From positions 868,001-932,000 of the forward strand of contig NZ_VDEZ01000001.1 of NCBI RefSeq assembly GCF_017922435.1: DNA of 64,000 nt, given 5' to 3'. Source of the DNA: Thalassospira sp. ER-Se-21-Dark. Its GTDB lineage: Bacteria; Pseudomonadota; Alphaproteobacteria; Rhodospirillales; Thalassospiraceae. A model generated the notes under the pieces. The model was not told where the DNA came from. It did no database searches and was given only the letters and a program-made list of their open reading frames with translations. The translations under genes were made by a program, and so were the position numbers. Positions 16,031-26,024 of the stretch are shown here, piece after piece. The stretch's first letter is position 1. Each line of letters opens with the position of its first letter.

Positions 16031-16972
16031 GTGATCAACCGGTTCACAGCCATCAAAGATGATGCCCCACGATTGCTCTGCCTGATGATTGTCATTGCGT
16101 GCCTTTTTGGTGACACCCCCGCACATGCGCAGGCAGAAGATGCCAATGATCCGCTCGTCGTACGCATCCCCATGGATACGCCGTCGGACTATTGCCGCGG
16201 CGAGATCACCTGGGAATCACACCGGGAATATCACATCGATCTGTTGCGCCTCGCCCTGAAACTGAGCGGGCACAATGCCAAACTTGTGCCGGTATGCATG
16301 GATTACCCGACCGAAGAACGGCGTATTCCCATGCTCGAAGCTGCCGACCAGTTCGACACGGTTTTCTTTGGCACCAATGCAGAGCGCGAAGAAAGGCTGC
16401 TTGCGGTCTATATCCCGATTTATCTTGGCACCACCGGTTTGCGGCTGTTTATGCTCCATGAAGACGCGAAAGAACAGTTCAGTCAGGTTGAGACGCTTGA
16501 CGATCTCAGGAAACTTTCCATGGGTCAGGGACTTGGATGGCCGGACAACAAGATTTTGACTGATAACGGCTTTGACGTCGTTAGCGGACGTTACAGAACG
16601 CTTCATCGCATGCTTGATGCAAGGCGATTTGATCTTTATCCACGGGCCTACTGGCAGATTGTCGGCGAATGGAACTGGATGAAGTGGGAAGCACCCGGTA
16701 TCGAAATTGGTCAAAAAACGGCGCTTTATTACCCGCAGCCGATCTATTTTTTTGTCAGCCGGAAAACACCCAAGCTGCACGACATCATCGAAACCGGACT
16801 TAAGCGCGCCTTTTCGAACGGCATGATGCTGGATCTTTTGAAAACCCACCGCGATACCGCACCGTCATTCTCCCAAATTGATTTGCGTGACCTGAACATT
16901 ATGCGGATCAAAAATAAACACCTGTCAGACAAATCGCGCGAAGCGATGGATAATTACAGCCTGTTTGACTAG
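16031..16972 (+). CDS. Orphan periplasmic solute-binding-like protein
   Basis: About 313 residues from GTG 16031, which has GAGGTG 11 bases upstream. From this start a basic N-terminus precedes a hydrophobic signal peptide RLLCLMIVIACLFGDTPAHA. In-frame ATGs at 15989 and 15893 would give an oversized leader. The mature part begins with a beta-strand PLVVRIPMDTPSD. It then shows EYHIDLLRLALKLSG, a pattern like family-3 (amino-acid) binding proteins that have diverged. LYPRAYWQIVGEW and SRKTPKLHDIIETGLKRA fit a second lobe. No permease or ATPase is adjacent, so it may serve as a sensor or scavenging protein. Function not established. Confidence 0.75.
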   Translation: MINRFTAIKDDAPRLLCLMIVIACLFGDTPAHAQAEDANDPLVVRIPMDTPSDYCRGEITWESHREYHIDLLRLALKLSGHNAKLVPVCMDYPTEERRIPMLEAADQFDTVFFGTNAEREERLLAVYIPIYLGTTGLRLFMLHEDAKEQFSQVETLDDLRKLSMGQGLGWPDNKILTDNGFDVVSGRYRTLHRMLDARRFDLYPRAYWQIVGEWNWMKWEAPGIEIGQKTALYYPQPIYFFVSRKTPKLHDIIETGLKRAFSNGMMLDLLKTHRDTAPSFSQIDLRDLNIMRIKNKHLSDKSREAMDNYSLFD

Positions 16973-17035
16973 CGCCGGGTGAGAACAGCAGACCGGAATG
17001 GCGGCAAGCCATCCCGATCCGCCTTTGATTTTCAG

Positions 17036-18262
17036 TTACTCGGCGGCAATCGCCATCTGATCGCCATCGAGTGCGCTGGACAGATCAGCCAGAATATCAT
17101 CAATGCTTTCAAGCCCGGCCGAAAGGCGAATCAGCCCATCGGTGATCTGATATTCCGCACGTTCTTCGGCGGTGTAGGTCGAATGCGTCATGGATGCAGG
17201 ATGTTGAATCAGGGTTTCGGCATCGCCCAGGCTGACCGCGCGCGTAATCATGTTAAGGCCGTTCATCAGTTTACGACCTTCATCGATACCGCCTTTAAGT
17301 TCGAACGCGATCATGCCACCAAACCGGTCCATCTGTTTTTTCGCCAGTTTATGATGCGGGTCGCTTTCAAGGCCCGGATAGTAGACTTTCTCGACCTTCG
17401 GGTGTTTGGCCAGAAAATCGGCGATCTTTTCGGCATTGTCGCAATGGCGCTCCATCCGAAGCTCAAGCGTTTTAAGCCCACGCATCACAAGGTTGGCATC
17501 CTGCGCGGAAAGCACCGCACCGGTCATATCCTTAAGCCCGACCAGACGTACCTGCGTCATGTCTTCAAGCGTTCCGATCACCGCACCGGCCATCAGATCG
17601 CCATGGCCACCCAGATATTTGGTTGCGGAATGCACAACGATATCGGCACCGAGTTCAATCGGGCGCTGCAGATATGGCGTGCAATAGGTGTTATCGACAA
17701 CGACCTTGGCGCCATGCTTGTGGGCAATGTCGGAAATGGCTTCGATGTCGACCAGACGCATGTTCGGGTTGGCCGGTGTTTCGAAATAGACAATCTTGGT
17801 TTTGTCCGAGATCGCCTTTTCAAGTTCCGCCGGATCGGTCAGATCAACATGGGTGTGTTTGATGCCGAACTTTTCCAGACCGTGACGGAAATAGGCAAAC
17901 GTGCAGCCATAAAGCGTACGATCGACAATGATCTCGTCGCCCGGCGCGATAAAGGTCCAGAAGACAGAGGTAATCGCGCCCATGCCCGATGCGGTCGCAA
18001 CAGCGGCTTCACCGCCTTCAAGCACCGCAAGGCGTTTTTCCAGCAGATCAAGCGTCGGGTTGGCAATGCGCGAATAGATAAAGCCCTGCTCGTCGCCAGC
18101 AAAGAACCGCCCGCCCTGTTCGGCTGTTTCGAACGCAAAGGTCGAAGACATGTAAACCGGCTGGTTCAACGCGCCATTATGGCTTTGCGGATCGTAACCG
18201 TGATGGATCGCTCGGGTGGCAAAGCCGGTTTTGGCGCTGTTGTGTTTGTCATGGGCAGACAT
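17036..18262 (-). CDS. Methionine gamma-lyase (PLP-dependent Cys/Met metabolism family)
   Basis: 408 residues from ATG 18262, which has AAGGAG eight bases upstream. Cleaves L-methionine to methanethiol, 2-oxobutyrate and ammonia in the cytoplasm. The PLP lysine is Lys215 in SATKYLGGHGD. Family motifs are YSRIANPT, ASGMGAITSVFWTF, ETPANPNMRLVDI and DNTYCTPYLQRP. LYGCTFAYF places a Cys at residue 120, the position of the active-site Cys typical of methionine gamma-lyases and rarely present in cystathionine gamma-synthases and lyases. It is divergent from a TyrR-type regulator, with two TyrR-like operators between them, so TyrR control is likely. Cystathionine gamma-lyase activity cannot be excluded. 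Confidence 0.9.
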   Translation of the reverse strand: MSAHDKHNSAKTGFATRAIHHGYDPQSHNGALNQPVYMSSTFAFETAEQGGRFFAGDEQGFIYSRIANPTLDLLEKRLAVLEGGEAAVATASGMGAITSVFWTFIAPGDEIIVDRTLYGCTFAYFRHGLEKFGIKHTHVDLTDPAELEKAISDKTKIVYFETPANPNMRLVDIEAISDIAHKHGAKVVVDNTYCTPYLQRPIELGADIVVHSATKYLGGHGDLMAGAVIGTLEDMTQVRLVGLKDMTGAVLSAQDANLVMRGLKTLELRMERHCDNAEKIADFLAKHPKVEKVYYPGLESDPHHKLAKKQMDRFGGMIAFELKGGIDEGRKLMNGLNMITRAVSLGDAETLIQHPASMTHSTYTAEERAEYQITDGLIRLSAGLESIDDILADLSSALDGDQMAIAAE

Positions 18263-18371
18263 CGGAAGGCTCCTTGAAATGCGTTTATTCTGCCCACAGC
18301 ACCGCAATCATCGTGCCAGATTTAAAAATCGCCTGTTTTCAAGAACTTGGTAAAATCGCCACACTCAGGTG

Positions 18372-18389
18372 TGTAAATTTTTATTTACA
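18372..18389. promoter_or_regulatory. TyrR box 1 (perfect match)
   Basis: TGTAAA-TTTTTA-TTTACA matches the TyrR consensus TGTAAA-N6-TTTACA at all twelve defined positions. It lies midway between the divergent lyase gene and the TyrR-like regulator gene, 110 bases from the lyase start and 99 from the regulator start. Confidence 0.8.
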
Positions 18390-18447
18390 CATCAACGCCA
18401 TCCTGCACTGAAATCCTCAAAGGCACTGGATTTCAGAATCTTAGGAG

Positions 18448-18465
18448 TGTACATTTTCTCTTACA
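18448..18465. promoter_or_regulatory. TyrR box 2 (10 of 12 match)
   Basis: TGTACA-TTTTCT-CTTACA has one mismatch per half site to TGTAAA-N6-TTTACA. It is 76 bases from box 1 (start to start) and only 22 bases before the regulator start codon, a position expected for autorepression. A further TGTAAAC lies at 18467. Confidence 0.6.
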
Positions 18466-18487
18466 GTGTAAACTTATCGGCACAGTT

Positions 18488-20110
18488 ATGCGGTTCGAAA
18501 TTCGCGGTGAAAACAGGCTTGGCATTACGCGCGACGTGATCAACGTCCTGACCGATCAGGGTCTGGACATCCGCACGTTCGAGGTCACCACCCATCACAT
18601 CTATGCCGACATCCCGGCCGTGCGCCCGGAACGCTTTCTGCTTCTGTCGCACGCGCTCAAACAAATACCCGGCATTTTCGACATCACCGAAATCGACCGC
18701 CTGCCGACAGAACGTCGTCGCGCACAGCTGCATGCGACGCTGGCCGCCCTTGGCGATCCGGTAATTGCAGTTGATGCCAACGGCCAGATCGCGCAAGCCA
18801 ACCCGGCAGCACAAGCGATTTCAGACACCCCTGAAAAAACACTGCGCGATCATGATATCGCCAATATTCTGAGTGAACCATCTATTGAAGATTTACGCCA
18901 AAGCGGTTTTCGCCTGCCCGAGCGTGAGGTGATTTTGGGCGGGCAGACCTATCTTTTGCAGGTCGAACCGATTGGTCATGTTGATGACGGATCGGACGCC
19001 AGTGATGATGCCCCGTGGGGCGGGGTGATGGTCTTTCACCGCCCGGCCCGACTGGGCCGCGTGATCACCGCCCTTCAGGATCGCAGTCACACCGGCTTTG
19101 ATGACATTATCGGCACCAGCCGCGCTATGACCCGTGTGAAGTCCCAGGCACAAAGACTGGCGGCCATTGATGCGCCGATCCTGATCCTTGGTGAAACCGG
19201 CACCGGCAAGGAACTGTTCGCCCGCGCCTGCCATCGCGCAAGCCCCCGCGCCGACCAACCGTTTTTGGCGCTTAACTGTGCCGCCATGCCCGAGGGGCTG
19301 GCCGAAAGCGAACTGTTTGGCTATGCCGCCGGGGCCTTTACGTCGGCCCGACGCGGCGGCAAGCCGGGACTTCTTGAACTGGCCGATGGCGGCACATTAT
19401 TCCTCGATGAAATCGGTGAACTGACACCCTATCTGCAGGCAAAGCTTTTGCGGGTCTTACAGGACGGCAGCTTCCGGCGTGTCGGCGGCACGGATGAAAT
19501 CACCGTCGATGTTCGCATCATCAGCGCCACCAACCGCGACCTCGAAACCATGTCGCATGACGGTACATTTCGCGAGGACCTCTATTTCCGCCTCAACGTT
19601 CTGGGCATCACCTTGCCGCCCTTGCGCGACCGGGTCGAAGACATTGCCGATCTGGCTGATGTTTTTATCGATCGCACCGCCCAACAGACTGAGCGAACAC
19701 CACCACGCCTCGCCCGTGACGGGCTGGACTGGCTCTGCGCGCATGACTGGCCGGGCAATGTACGCGAACTTGAAAACACCCTGTTTCGCGCCGTCGCACT
19801 TTTGGATGGCAACACCCTTGGCGCCAATGACCTCGCCGATGCCGCCAGCGGCACGGCGACCGTGTCCGAGGCGCATCGAAACACCCCATCGGATACGGCG
19901 CAAGACACGGCCACAGCCCCAACGGAACAAACCGACCTGATCGCCACCGCCCTTGCACAAAGCGATTTCAACAGCGGCATGGATTTGCTTGAACGCGAAA
20001 TGCTGACCCGCCTCTATCCGGATTATCCAAGCTCGCGCAAGCTGGCGGACCGGCTTGGCGTTTCACATACCTCGATCGCCAACAAACTGCGCAAATACGG
20101 TATTACCTAG
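18488..20110 (+). CDS. TyrR/PhhR-type transcriptional regulator (ACT-PAS-AAA+-HTH)
   Basis: 540 residues. Domains in order: ACT (1-75, MRFEIRGENRLGITRDVINV), PAS (about 80-190), AAA+ (205-440) and a Fis-like HTH at the C-terminus (about 500-540, SRKLADRLGVSHTSIANKL, nearly identical to the TyrR helix-turn-helix). Walker A is GETGTGKE (235-242) and Walker B LFLDE (304-308). The loop that contacts sigma-54 reads GAFTSA (282-287) instead of GAFTGA, so activation through sigma-54 is doubtful and it may act with sigma-70 as in E. coli TyrR. Effectors in the family are aromatic amino acids bound through ACT and ATP. The divergent target suggests a role in amino-acid catabolism, and it probably represses itself through box 2. 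Confidence 0.9.
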   Translation: MRFEIRGENRLGITRDVINVLTDQGLDIRTFEVTTHHIYADIPAVRPERFLLLSHALKQIPGIFDITEIDRLPTERRRAQLHATLAALGDPVIAVDANGQIAQANPAAQAISDTPEKTLRDHDIANILSEPSIEDLRQSGFRLPEREVILGGQTYLLQVEPIGHVDDGSDASDDAPWGGVMVFHRPARLGRVITALQDRSHTGFDDIIGTSRAMTRVKSQAQRLAAIDAPILILGETGTGKELFARACHRASPRADQPFLALNCAAMPEGLAESELFGYAAGAFTSARRGGKPGLLELADGGTLFLDEIGELTPYLQAKLLRVLQDGSFRRVGGTDEITVDVRIISATNRDLETMSHDGTFREDLYFRLNVLGITLPPLRDRVEDIADLADVFIDRTAQQTERTPPRLARDGLDWLCAHDWPGNVRELENTLFRAVALLDGNTLGANDLADAASGTATVSEAHRNTPSDTAQDTATAPTEQTDLIATALAQSDFNSGMDLLEREMLTRLYPDYPSSRKLADRLGVSHTSIANKLRKYGIT

Positions 20111-20207
20111 TCACTCAGTCACAGCATTTCTTGCCACTTACATTGCACTGCGGCATGATCTTCCTAAATCAAGGGGCAGAAAGCCCACTTCACAGGGAGA
20201 AGACATT

Positions 20208-20990
20208 ATGCTGACAGGTAAACGCGCACTCGTCACCGGCTCGACCAGCGGGATCGGCCTTGCCATGGCCAAGGCCCTTGCCGGGGCCGGGGCCGATGTG
20301 ATGCTCAATGGCTTTGGCGACGCCGATGAAATCGAGGCAACCCGCAAAAGCCTTGAAACCGATTATGGCGTGACCGCGCACTATAACGGGGCCGACCTGT
20401 CAAAGCCTGACGAGATCGAAGCGATGATGAAAGACGCCGAAGCCAAATTTGGCGGCGTCGACATTCTGATCAACAACGCCGGCATTCAATACACCGCCAA
20501 TGTCGAAGACTTCCCGCCCGAAAAGTGGGACGCGGTGATCGCGATCAACCTGTCATCCGTCTTCCACACCACCCGCCTTGCCGTGCCCTACATGCGCAAA
20601 CAAAACTGGGGCCGCGTCATCAACACGGCCTCGGCCCATGGCCTTGTCGCATCGGTCCAGAAGGCAGCTTACGTCGCCGCCAAGCACGGCGTGATCGGCC
20701 TGACCAAGGTGACAGCCCTTGAAACCGCTGAAACCGGCATCACGGCAAACGCCATCTGCCCGGGCTGGGTACGCACAGAACTGGTCGAACGCCAGATCGA
20801 GGCCCGCGCGAAGGAAAACAACATTTCCGTTGAAGAATCCGCCACCCGCCTTGTCTCGGACAAACACCCGTCCAAACAGTTCGTCAGCCCCGAACAGATC
20901 GGCCAGACAGCACTTTACCTGTGCTCGGACGCCGCATCACAAATGACGGGCACGCACCTTTCGGTCGATGGCGGCTGGACGGCGCAATAA
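20208..20990 (+). CDS. bdhA: D-3-hydroxybutyrate dehydrogenase (SDR family)
   Basis: 260 residues from ATG 20208, which has AGGGAG seven bases upstream; the frame is open further upstream but that part overlaps the regulator end. Oxidises D-3-hydroxybutyrate to acetoacetate with NAD+, in polyhydroxybutyrate and ketone-body use. Rossmann motif GSTSGIG (10-16), NNAG, catalytic Ser in NTASAHGLVAS and YxxxK in AAYVAAKHG are present. ANAICPGWVRTELVERQI and the SDKHPSKQFVSPEQIG substrate-lid segment are characteristic of 3-hydroxybutyrate dehydrogenases among SDRs. It is followed by a strong terminator. Confidence 0.92.
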   Translation: MLTGKRALVTGSTSGIGLAMAKALAGAGADVMLNGFGDADEIEATRKSLETDYGVTAHYNGADLSKPDEIEAMMKDAEAKFGGVDILINNAGIQYTANVEDFPPEKWDAVIAINLSSVFHTTRLAVPYMRKQNWGRVINTASAHGLVASVQKAAYVAAKHGVIGLTKVTALETAETGITANAICPGWVRTELVERQIEARAKENNISVEESATRLVSDKHPSKQFVSPEQIGQTALYLCSDAASQMTGTHLSVDGGWTAQ

Positions 20991-21012
20991 CGCAAACGTA
21001 TCCTGAAACAAC

Positions 21013-21045
21013 AAAGCCCCGCTGGCACAGGCCGCGGGGCTTTTT
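21013..21045 (+). terminator. Rho-independent terminator after bdhA
   Basis: AAAGCCCCGC (21013-21022) pairs perfectly with GCGGGGCTTT (21034-21043) around an 11-base loop, with a T-run to 21045. Confidence 0.9.
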
Positions 21046-21067
21046 CTTTGCGTCGGGCGATCCAAAA

Positions 21068-21250
21068 CTAGCTCAGATCACAATCACACCCATTGCGCTT
21101 GGCATTTGCGATGCAATCGGATTTGTTCGAATAGCCTTGCGTCGAGGCCCCGACAATCTCGCCATTCTTGGCCGTACGTCGCCACCGCCAGCCATCCTTT
21201 GCCTCATAAATCTCCCACAAATCACCCTTTGATCCTGTGCATTTTGACAT
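21068..21250 (-). CDS. DUF1508 (YegP-type) small protein
   Basis: 60 residues. The core WEIYEAKDGWRWRRTAKNG, followed by IVGASTQGYSNKSDCIANAK, is the single-copy DUF1508 fold: short beta-strands with a Trp-rich sheet, whose function is unknown. A textbook AAGGAGG lies seven bases before the ATG. The product ends with a CDCDLS tail that could bind metal. It stands alone between bdhA and the accessory gene at 21.4-22.2 kb. Confidence 0.85.
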   Translation of the reverse strand: MSKCTGSKGDLWEIYEAKDGWRWRRTAKNGEIVGASTQGYSNKSDCIANAKRNGCDCDLS

Positions 21251-21392
21251 CGCTCGCCTCCTTCAAACCGAAATGTATTGAGGGTTCGACGCAGGCACCG
21301 ACTTCTTGTGAAGAATTATAATTAAGACTGCCTCACAGCTACTCAAGGAGTATTTCTCCACCCCAAGGCGGCTAATCGGAGCAAATTACACT

Positions 21393-22208
21393 CTATCTCC
21401 TAGCCCGCTTTGCTCGCTGCCTATCAATCCAAGCGCGATTTGTCTTAACAGAGTTTCCGACCTCATAGAGAGTCATACTCTTTCTAAACGGCACACAGGG
21501 TATTTCCACCTCGTCCGTATAATTCTCAAGAGTCGGATAGCCTCTCAATCGAGACGGCCACCCACCTTTACCGACCTTAGCCGCGAAGAACAGTGATGGT
21601 AGCTCGAAACTGTAGATGTGAGCGTGACCGAAACGACCGCCTCGCGGTTGACCACGCATCACCCTGCTCATGTCATATGGATCCCTGCCCTCAGCACTCA
21701 CGATAACATCGGCGGAATAACCGATAAGGATAATAGAGAAAAGGCGGTCAACGTCTTCAGGCAAGGAGCCGCTCCTAACCCATTCAGAAAACATCTGCTC
21801 ATAATAACGGCCCAAATCAAACTCAGGATATCTGCCTGAGAAGGAAAACCTTAGTAAGATTGCGGCAAGAGAAATGACTAGGCTAGGCACATGACAAGGC
21901 TGACGAACAACCACAAGGTCGTCCGCAAATTCACGTTCGACATCTCTATCGGGGTGCTTGACCCAACTCTTAACAAAACTTCCAAGCACTTCATCATATT
22001 TGCCTATTTGACCATCGCATCGACTACATAAAATCGAAGGATCAAATTGCAGGGTTCTTTTTATTTTACTCCTACCAGAAACAGTGTCGACTTCGATAAG
22101 GTCTTCTGAGACATCCGACATAATTCCCTTGCGCAGCACATCCGGCATCAAGTGAGCACGAATAAGCTTCTGATGCTGCCGACAAAGTTTACATACACCT
22201 TCTGCCAA
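21393..22208 (-). CDS. Accessory zinc-knuckle/HNH-like protein of unknown function
   Basis: 271 residues starting at TTG 22208, which has AGGAGG six bases upstream. The N-terminus holds CKLCRQHQKLIRAHLMPDVL, and about 40 residues later LCSRCDGQIGKYDEVLG. Two CxxC knuckles flanking an AH(L/I)(M/I)P element are recurrent in hypothetical proteins of mobile and defence regions and resemble a degenerate HNH/treble-clef zinc site. The rest has alpha-helical stretches (SLVISLAAILLRFSF) and no known domain. By eye the gene is clearly AT-richer, with more AGA/ATA-type codons, than its neighbours, consistent with lateral transfer. Could be a nuclease-like defence component; function not assignable from sequence. 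Confidence 0.8.
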   Translation of the reverse strand: MAEGVCKLCRQHQKLIRAHLMPDVLRKGIMSDVSEDLIEVDTVSGRSKIKRTLQFDPSILCSRCDGQIGKYDEVLGSFVKSWVKHPDRDVEREFADDLVVVRQPCHVPSLVISLAAILLRFSFSGRYPEFDLGRYYEQMFSEWVRSGSLPEDVDRLFSIILIGYSADVIVSAEGRDPYDMSRVMRGQPRGGRFGHAHIYSFELPSLFFAAKVGKGGWPSRLRGYPTLENYTDEVEIPCVPFRKSMTLYEVGNSVKTNRAWIDRQRAKRARR

Positions 22209-22263
22209 CCAAGGCCTCCTATCGAAAACGCCAACCTAAGACACCATACCCTAAAACGTCCTT

Positions 22264-23139
22264 CTACCCTAAATAGCGCCCCAAATGCTCCACCAGCATC
22301 CTGATCTTGGGCGAAAGATGCCGATTGGTCGGGTAAATTGCCCAGATGCCTTCATCTGATGGCTGGTATTTGGTAAGCACGGGCACAAGGTCGCCGCTGG
22401 CGATCCAGGGATCGACGTAATAGTCGGGCAATTGCACGATGCCGATCCCCTTGCGTGCGGCATCGACTAGCGCCTGACCGCTATTGGCATGGATCGAGCC
22501 GTGAATGCGCACGGTGCGTTCGCGGCCATCTTCTTCGAACCGCCAGTAATCGAGCGTCCCGACCAGACAATTATGGTGGTGCAATTCGGACAGGGAATAG
22601 GGCTCCCCGCGTTTGGCGATGTAGCTGGGTGCAGCACAGGCATATAGGCGCCGGGTTGAAAGCTGCTGGGTCATCAGGCTGCCGGTTGTGCCCTCCAGAC
22701 GGCCCAAGCGGATCGCCATGTCATAGCCTTCGAGCACCAGATCAAGCTTCTGGTTGGTGAAACGGCATTGCACTTCCAGATCGGGATAGCGGGTGACGAA
22801 ATCATTGACCAGTGGCGCAATCACCGTCTCGCCGTAAGTCGTCGGCGCGGTGAGCTTAAGCTTGCCACGCGGCACTTCCGTCAGGTTACCAATCGCGCGC
22901 TCTGCCTCGCCCAGCCCATCAAGCAATTGTCGGCAATGCTGATAGTAAATCTGCCCGGCCTCGGTCGCGCTGACCTTGCGCGTGGTGCGGTAAAAAAGCT
23001 GCACGCCGAGCTTTTCTTCAAGCGCTGTGACCTGTCGGCTGACCTGGGCGACTGAAATGCCAAGTTGCTTGGCCGCTTGGGTAAAGTTTTGTCGTTCGGC
23101 CACGGCGATAAACTCGCTGATCCCGTCCCAGGCATTCAT
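22264..23139 (-). CDS. LysR family transcriptional regulator
   Basis: 291 residues. The N-terminal winged HTH (about 1-60) reads FIAVAERQNFTQAAKQLGISVAQVSRQVTALEEKLGVQLF, followed by the periplasmic-binding-protein-like effector domain. It is transcribed divergently from the formaldehyde dehydrogenase gene 120 bases away, the normal arrangement for a LysR activator and its target. A GTAA-N7-TTAC dyad in the intergenic region is a plausible binding site. The effector is unknown; a role in formaldehyde or alcohol response is inferred from position. Confidence 0.9.
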   Translation of the reverse strand: MNAWDGISEFIAVAERQNFTQAAKQLGISVAQVSRQVTALEEKLGVQLFYRTTRKVSATEAGQIYYQHCRQLLDGLGEAERAIGNLTEVPRGKLKLTAPTTYGETVIAPLVNDFVTRYPDLEVQCRFTNQKLDLVLEGYDMAIRLGRLEGTTGSLMTQQLSTRRLYACAAPSYIAKRGEPYSLSELHHHNCLVGTLDYWRFEEDGRERTVRIHGSIHANSGQALVDAARKGIGIVQLPDYYVDPWIASGDLVPVLTKYQPSDEGIWAIYPTNRHLSPKIRMLVEHLGRYLG

Positions 23140-23170
23140 CGCCCGACCTCATCCTGATTATTACACATGA

Positions 23171-23185
23171 GTAAAAGTTAATTAC
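23171..23185. promoter_or_regulatory. Candidate LysR site (T-N11-A dyad)
   Basis: GTAA-AAGTTAA-TTAC is an inverted repeat fitting the LysR T-N11-A pattern. It lies between the divergent LysR gene and the glutathione-dependent formaldehyde dehydrogenase gene. Confidence 0.35.
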
Positions 23186-23193
23186 CAAAATAG

Positions 23194-24384
<1,191 letters not shown>

Positions 24385-24461
24385 TCGAAATATAAACGTT
24401 TGAATAATTGCGCCACTGCCGGAAACTATCCGGTAGTGGCCGATCAGAAGGAGGCCCCGAT

Positions 24462-25316
24462 ATGGGTATCGAGAATTCTTCAAGCAACAAGGTCTTTGGC
24501 GGCTGGCAAAAGCAATATACGCACCCGTCAACCACCCTTGGCTGCGACATGCGTTTTGCGATCTTTCTGCCGCCGCAAGCCAGCAATGGCACCAAGGTCC
24601 CGGTCATGTACTGGCTGTCGGGCCTGACCTGCACGGATGAAAACTTCATGCAGAAGGCTGGTGCATTTCGCGTTGCCGCCGAACTGGGCATCGCCATTGT
24701 CGCCCCGGACACCAGCCCGCGCGGCGATCATGTCCCCGATGACGAGAACGAAGCCTATGATTTCGGCAAGGGAGCTGGCTTTTACGTCAACGCCACCCAG
24801 GAGCCTTGGGCGCGCAATTACCGCATGTATGATTACGTGACCAAGGAACTGCCAGCCCTCATCAAGGATCACTTCCCGGTCAATGATGATGCGGTGATTT
24901 CCGGCCATTCTATGGGTGGTCATGGCGCACTGATGATTGCACTGCGCAATCCGGGCACGTTCAAGTCCGTCACCGCCTTTGCACCGATTTCCAACCCGAT
25001 CAATTGCCCGTGGGGCCAGAAGGCGCTAGGCAATTATCTCGGCGATGACAAATCAGCCTGGAAAGACTGGGACAGCTCGGAACTGATGAAGGCGGCAAGT
25101 TCGCCCGACGTTCAGACCCCGGCCCTTGTTGATCAGGGCGGTGCAGATGGCTTCCTGGCCGAGCAGCTTAAGCCCGAAGTGCTTGAAGCAGCAGCCAAGA
25201 CATCAAACTACCCGGTCACCATCCGCATTCAGGATGGCTATGACCACAGCTACTATTTCATCTCTACCTTCATCGAAGATCATATCCGCTTCCACGCCAA
25301 GCATCTTGGCCTGTAG
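24462..25316 (+). CDS. fghA: S-formylglutathione hydrolase
   Basis: 284 residues from ATG 24462, which has AAGGAGG seven bases upstream. Serine esterase D family: hydrolyses S-formylglutathione to formate and glutathione. The nucleophile elbow is [10 protein letters not shown]. Also characteristic are [25 protein letters not shown] and the catalytic His in [16 protein letters not shown]. It lies 77 bases after the dehydrogenase, and the two form a formaldehyde-detoxification operon ending in a hairpin at 25343. Confidence 0.95.
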   Translation: MGIENSSSNKVFGGWQKQYTHPSTTLGCDMRFAIFLPPQASNGTKVPVMYWLSGLTCTDENFMQKAGAFRVAAELGIAIVAPDTSPRGDHVPDDENEAYDFGKGAGFYVNATQEPWARNYRMYDYVTKELPALIKDHFPVNDDAVISGHSMGGHGALMIALRNPGTFKSVTAFAPISNPINCPWGQKALGNYLGDDKSAWKDWDSSELMKAASSPDVQTPALVDQGGADGFLAEQLKPEVLEAAAKTSNYPVTIRIQDGYDHSYYFISTFIEDHIRFHAKHLGL

Positions 25317-25342
25317 TTGATTGCACCAACGATCTTCGACTT

Positions 25343-25396
25343 CCCCGGCACGCCGCCCACTGACTTCCCCCCTCTGGCGTGTCGGGGCTTTTCTTT
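25343..25396 (+). terminator. Terminator after formaldehyde detoxification operon
   Basis: CCCCGGCACGCC (25343-25354) and GGCGTGTCGGGG (25376-25387) form a 12-position stem with a G-U pair and a 21-base loop, followed by CTTTTCTTTTC. Confidence 0.75.
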
Positions 25397-25427
25397 TCGG
25401 GGAAATCTGAAAACCTGGTGATGGTGC

Positions 25428-26024
25428 CTAGTCAAAACTGCGCGCATCAATCGCATCAGCGACATCATCGGCCATTTTAAGCGTGCGGATGATAAGTGGT
25501 ACCACCATTGCAACAATAGAGCGATCAAGCCCGCGCGCGCGTTGCGCATCGCGGATTTCGTGTGCCACCTGTGCGATCACCGGGATAAAACGCAGCACCA
25601 TTGAAATCGCCAGACTCACCTTTTCAGGGTGCACACCAATCGGGCGCAACGGCTGCATGGCGCGTTCAAGCGATGCCAGCAGGTCTGATGTTCTGGTGGT
25701 CAGGGTCACCAGCGCAGCAAACATCACAATCGCTGCAATCCGGGTGATGACCAGCAACCCCGCCTGCCGGTCATTCAGCCAAAGCTGAACGGCAAAAAAG
25801 ATTACCAGCAGCCAAAGGATCGGCTTGATCTGCGCACACATAATGCGCGGGCCAAAGCCGGATGCGGGGTACAACAACAAGACAGTCGCAAGAACAAACG
25901 CCACCACCGGCCAATCGGGGATCAGGAACACGCCCGTGCCAAGGGCGACCATGGCCAGGATCTTGGTCCCGGCCGCCGCCCTGTGCAGGGCAGACTGCCC
26001 GTCGATATAAAGCCCCGCGATCAC
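25428..26024 (-). CDS. bioN: ECF transporter T component, biotin uptake
   Basis: 198 residues with about five hydrophobic helices. The cytoplasmic coupling helices carry the EcfT signatures DAQRARG and ADAIDARSF (Ala-Arg-Gly/Ser motifs) that contact the ATPase. The short length is typical of proteobacterial BioN. Its start overlaps the bioM stop by four bases (ATGA). Together with BioM and BioY it imports biotin. Confidence 0.88.
   Translation of the reverse strand: MIAGLYIDGQSALHRAAAGTKILAMVALGTGVFLIPDWPVVAFVLATVLLLYPASGFGPRIMCAQIKPILWLLVIFFAVQLWLNDRQAGLLVITRIAAIVMFAALVTLTTRTSDLLASLERAMQPLRPIGVHPEKVSLAISMVLRFIPVIAQVAHEIRDAQRARGLDRSIVAMVVPLIIRTLKMADDVADAIDARSFD

Noticed and set aside
16979..18277. 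432-codon plus-strand ORF
   Set aside because: Antisense to methionine gamma-lyase; no domain, and composition follows third-position GC bias.
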